This document shows, in pieces, positions 63,004 through 64,000 of a stretch of DNA of 64,000 bases; positions within the stretch are counted from its first letter, which is position 1; each line of letters starts with the position of its first letter. The notes under the pieces were generated by a model, which saw only the letters and a program-made list of their open reading frames with translations, was not told where the DNA came from and did not search any database. A program made the translations under genes and the position numbers. Origin of the DNA: Sunxiuqinia dokdonensis (GTDB lineage: Bacteria > Bacteroidota > Bacteroidia > Bacteroidales > Prolixibacteraceae); assembly GCF_001270965.1 (NCBI RefSeq), contig NZ_LGIA01000023.1, forward strand, positions 1 through 64,000, given 5' to 3'.

Positions 63004-64000
63004 CTACCGGATTGAAAAGTGATAATCGCCCGCGTCAAGCTCCAAAATCACCTGATTCTTATTTTCTTCCAGAATTTTCAGCCTGGTGTTTTTCGTCAAA
63101 TTTTTTCCTCCCGCTTCGACTTTTGCTCCCCGAAGCTGGAGCGTGGCCGTGCTGTTTGCCGGAACCGACACCTGGTATTCAACCGTTCGTCCATTCCTTT
63201 TCCATGAGGAGACAATGGTGCCATAGGGGCTTTCGTGCGTAGCTTCAAACTGATCCAGTCCTTTCACGAAATTCGGTTTCAACAGGATATTTTTGAAGCC
63301 GGGTTGTTCTTCATCGGGGAAAATACCACCCAGCGCTTTGTAGTACCAGGCGCTGATTTCGCCAAACATGATGTGATTCATCGAAATATCGCTTTTGGCA
63401 TCCAGCGGCCAGTTTTCGTAGAACGTGGTGGCGCCGTTTACAATCCACCAGCCCCAGGACGGAAAGGTTTCTTGTGAGGCCACTTCCCACGCCAGCTCCG
63501 GGTAGCCATTTTCGCTCAGGGCATTCAGAATGGCTTTGGTGCCGAGCAGACCCACATCAATGTGCTTGTCATCGGCTTCCACCCGTTTGGCCAGGTTTTC
63601 GGCTACCTTTGCTTTTACTTCTTCCGGAACCAATCCCCAGTGTAGTGCTACGCTCAGCTCGGTTTGCAAACCACTGCCATACAAGCCCGTTTCACGGTCA
63701 AGATACTTGGCGTTCACCGCTTGCTTGATCTTTTCGGCCAGCGATGCGTAATGTTTGGAGTCCGCTTCTTTGCCCAGAATTTTTGCTGCCTTCGACAAGA
63801 TCAAGGCATCCACGTAATAATACGCCGAGGAAGTAAACTCTTTGGGCGTTTGCGATTTTACCGGCACCCAGTCGCCCAATCCCCAGTCGGTAAGACCCGA
63901 CGGATACAGCTCGTCAATATGGTCCACATAGCGTTTGATGTTGTCGTAGCAACGTTCCAGCAAGCGCGAATCGCCATAAAACAGATAAATATTCCAGGGA
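63004..64000 (-). CDS. GH78-like alpha-L-rhamnosidase, partial (N-terminus beyond window)
   Basis: At least 331 residues of a GH78 (alpha-L-rhamnosidase) protein; the frame runs open to the right edge, upstream residues reading NIYLFYGDSRLLERC, so the start lies outside. Visible parts: the end of the (alpha/alpha)6 barrel with LGDWVPV, SWGWWIVNGATTFYENW and MNHIMFGEISAWYYKALGG, then the C-terminal beta-sandwich (FKNILLKP, SPYGTIVSSW). It removes rhamnose from plant or bacterial glycans. Likely periplasmic, but the signal peptide is not in view. Confidence 0.92.
   Translation of the reverse strand, partial: PWNIYLFYGDSRLLERCYDNIKRYVDHIDELYPSGLTDWGLGDWVPVKSQTPKEFTSSAYYYVDALILSKAAKILGKEADSKHYASLAEKIKQAVNAKYLDRETGLYGSGLQTELSVALHWGLVPEEVKAKVAENLAKRVEADDKHIDVGLLGTKAILNALSENGYPELAWEVASQETFPSWGWWIVNGATTFYENWPLDAKSDISMNHIMFGEISAWYYKALGGIFPDEEQPGFKNILLKPNFVKGLDQFEATHESPYGTIVSSWKRNGRTVEYQVSVPANSTATLQLRGAKVEAGGKNLTKNTRLKILEENKNQVILELDAGDYHFSIR

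Overview
The window looks like a chromosomal contig of a Bacteroidota bacterium, most likely a Marinilabiliales/Prolixibacteraceae-type relative (lineage is inference). Evidence: two SusC/SusD pairs, a FecR/ECF-sigma switch, a fused MurF-Alr cell-wall enzyme, GldB, a CrtYcd-type lycopene cyclase, weak Shine-Dalgarno sites, and promoters matching the Bacteroidetes TTTG-N17-TAnnTTTG pattern upstream of tRNA-Gln and the first susC. Bases 1-39 are poly-A plus the 3' end of an Illumina-type adapter, so the left edge is a contig end with artefact. The right edge cuts a GH78 rhamnosidase gene.

Layout. 244-3037: CNNM/CBS protein, PlsC-type acyltransferase, a duplicated intergenic repeat, and a yjdI/yjdJ-like ferredoxin + GNAT pair. 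3081-18733 (minus): a seven-gene, 15.6-kb export operon with an ABC ATPase, an ABC permease fused to a degenerate M1-peptidase-like region and a golvesin-like C-terminus, TolC, HlyD-type adaptor, RND pump, a second RND pump fused to a complete ABC ATPase, and a further ABC permease. 19206-20948: TonB-C protein and MscS channel. 21123-21584: a 22-unit array with an exact 21-bp period. 21655-25811: two-component system with a putative phased-repeat operator, a divergent exported protein, and GldB. 25960-35939: exported proteins, NadE, Crp/Fnr regulator, MurF-Alr, thymidine kinase, RsmI, HAD phosphatase. 36107-42717: first SusCD operon with two lipoproteins behind a duplicated promoter/leader. 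42929-43125: array of 22-bp units, each able to form a hairpin. 44297-51150 (minus): second SusCD locus with STN domain, FecR and ECF sigma. 51334-60739: SRPBCC/GyrI protein, then a divergent carotenoid cluster. 60779-64000: YhcH-family protein, membrane protein, HEAT-like protein, tRNA-Gln, partial GH78.

How genes work together. The carotenoid cluster holds phytoene synthase, two CrtI-type desaturases, a CrtYcd cyclase, a CruF-type hydratase, a CrtW ketolase, an acyltransferase and a glycosyltransferase. Together they predict a monocyclic 4-keto carotenoid acyl-glycoside. Six minus-strand genes there overlap one another by 4-28 bp. The export operon carries everything for two ABC modules and a two-pump RND tripartite system, physically coupled by the RND-ABC fusion. 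This fusion system is the strongest candidate for an undescribed machine in the window.
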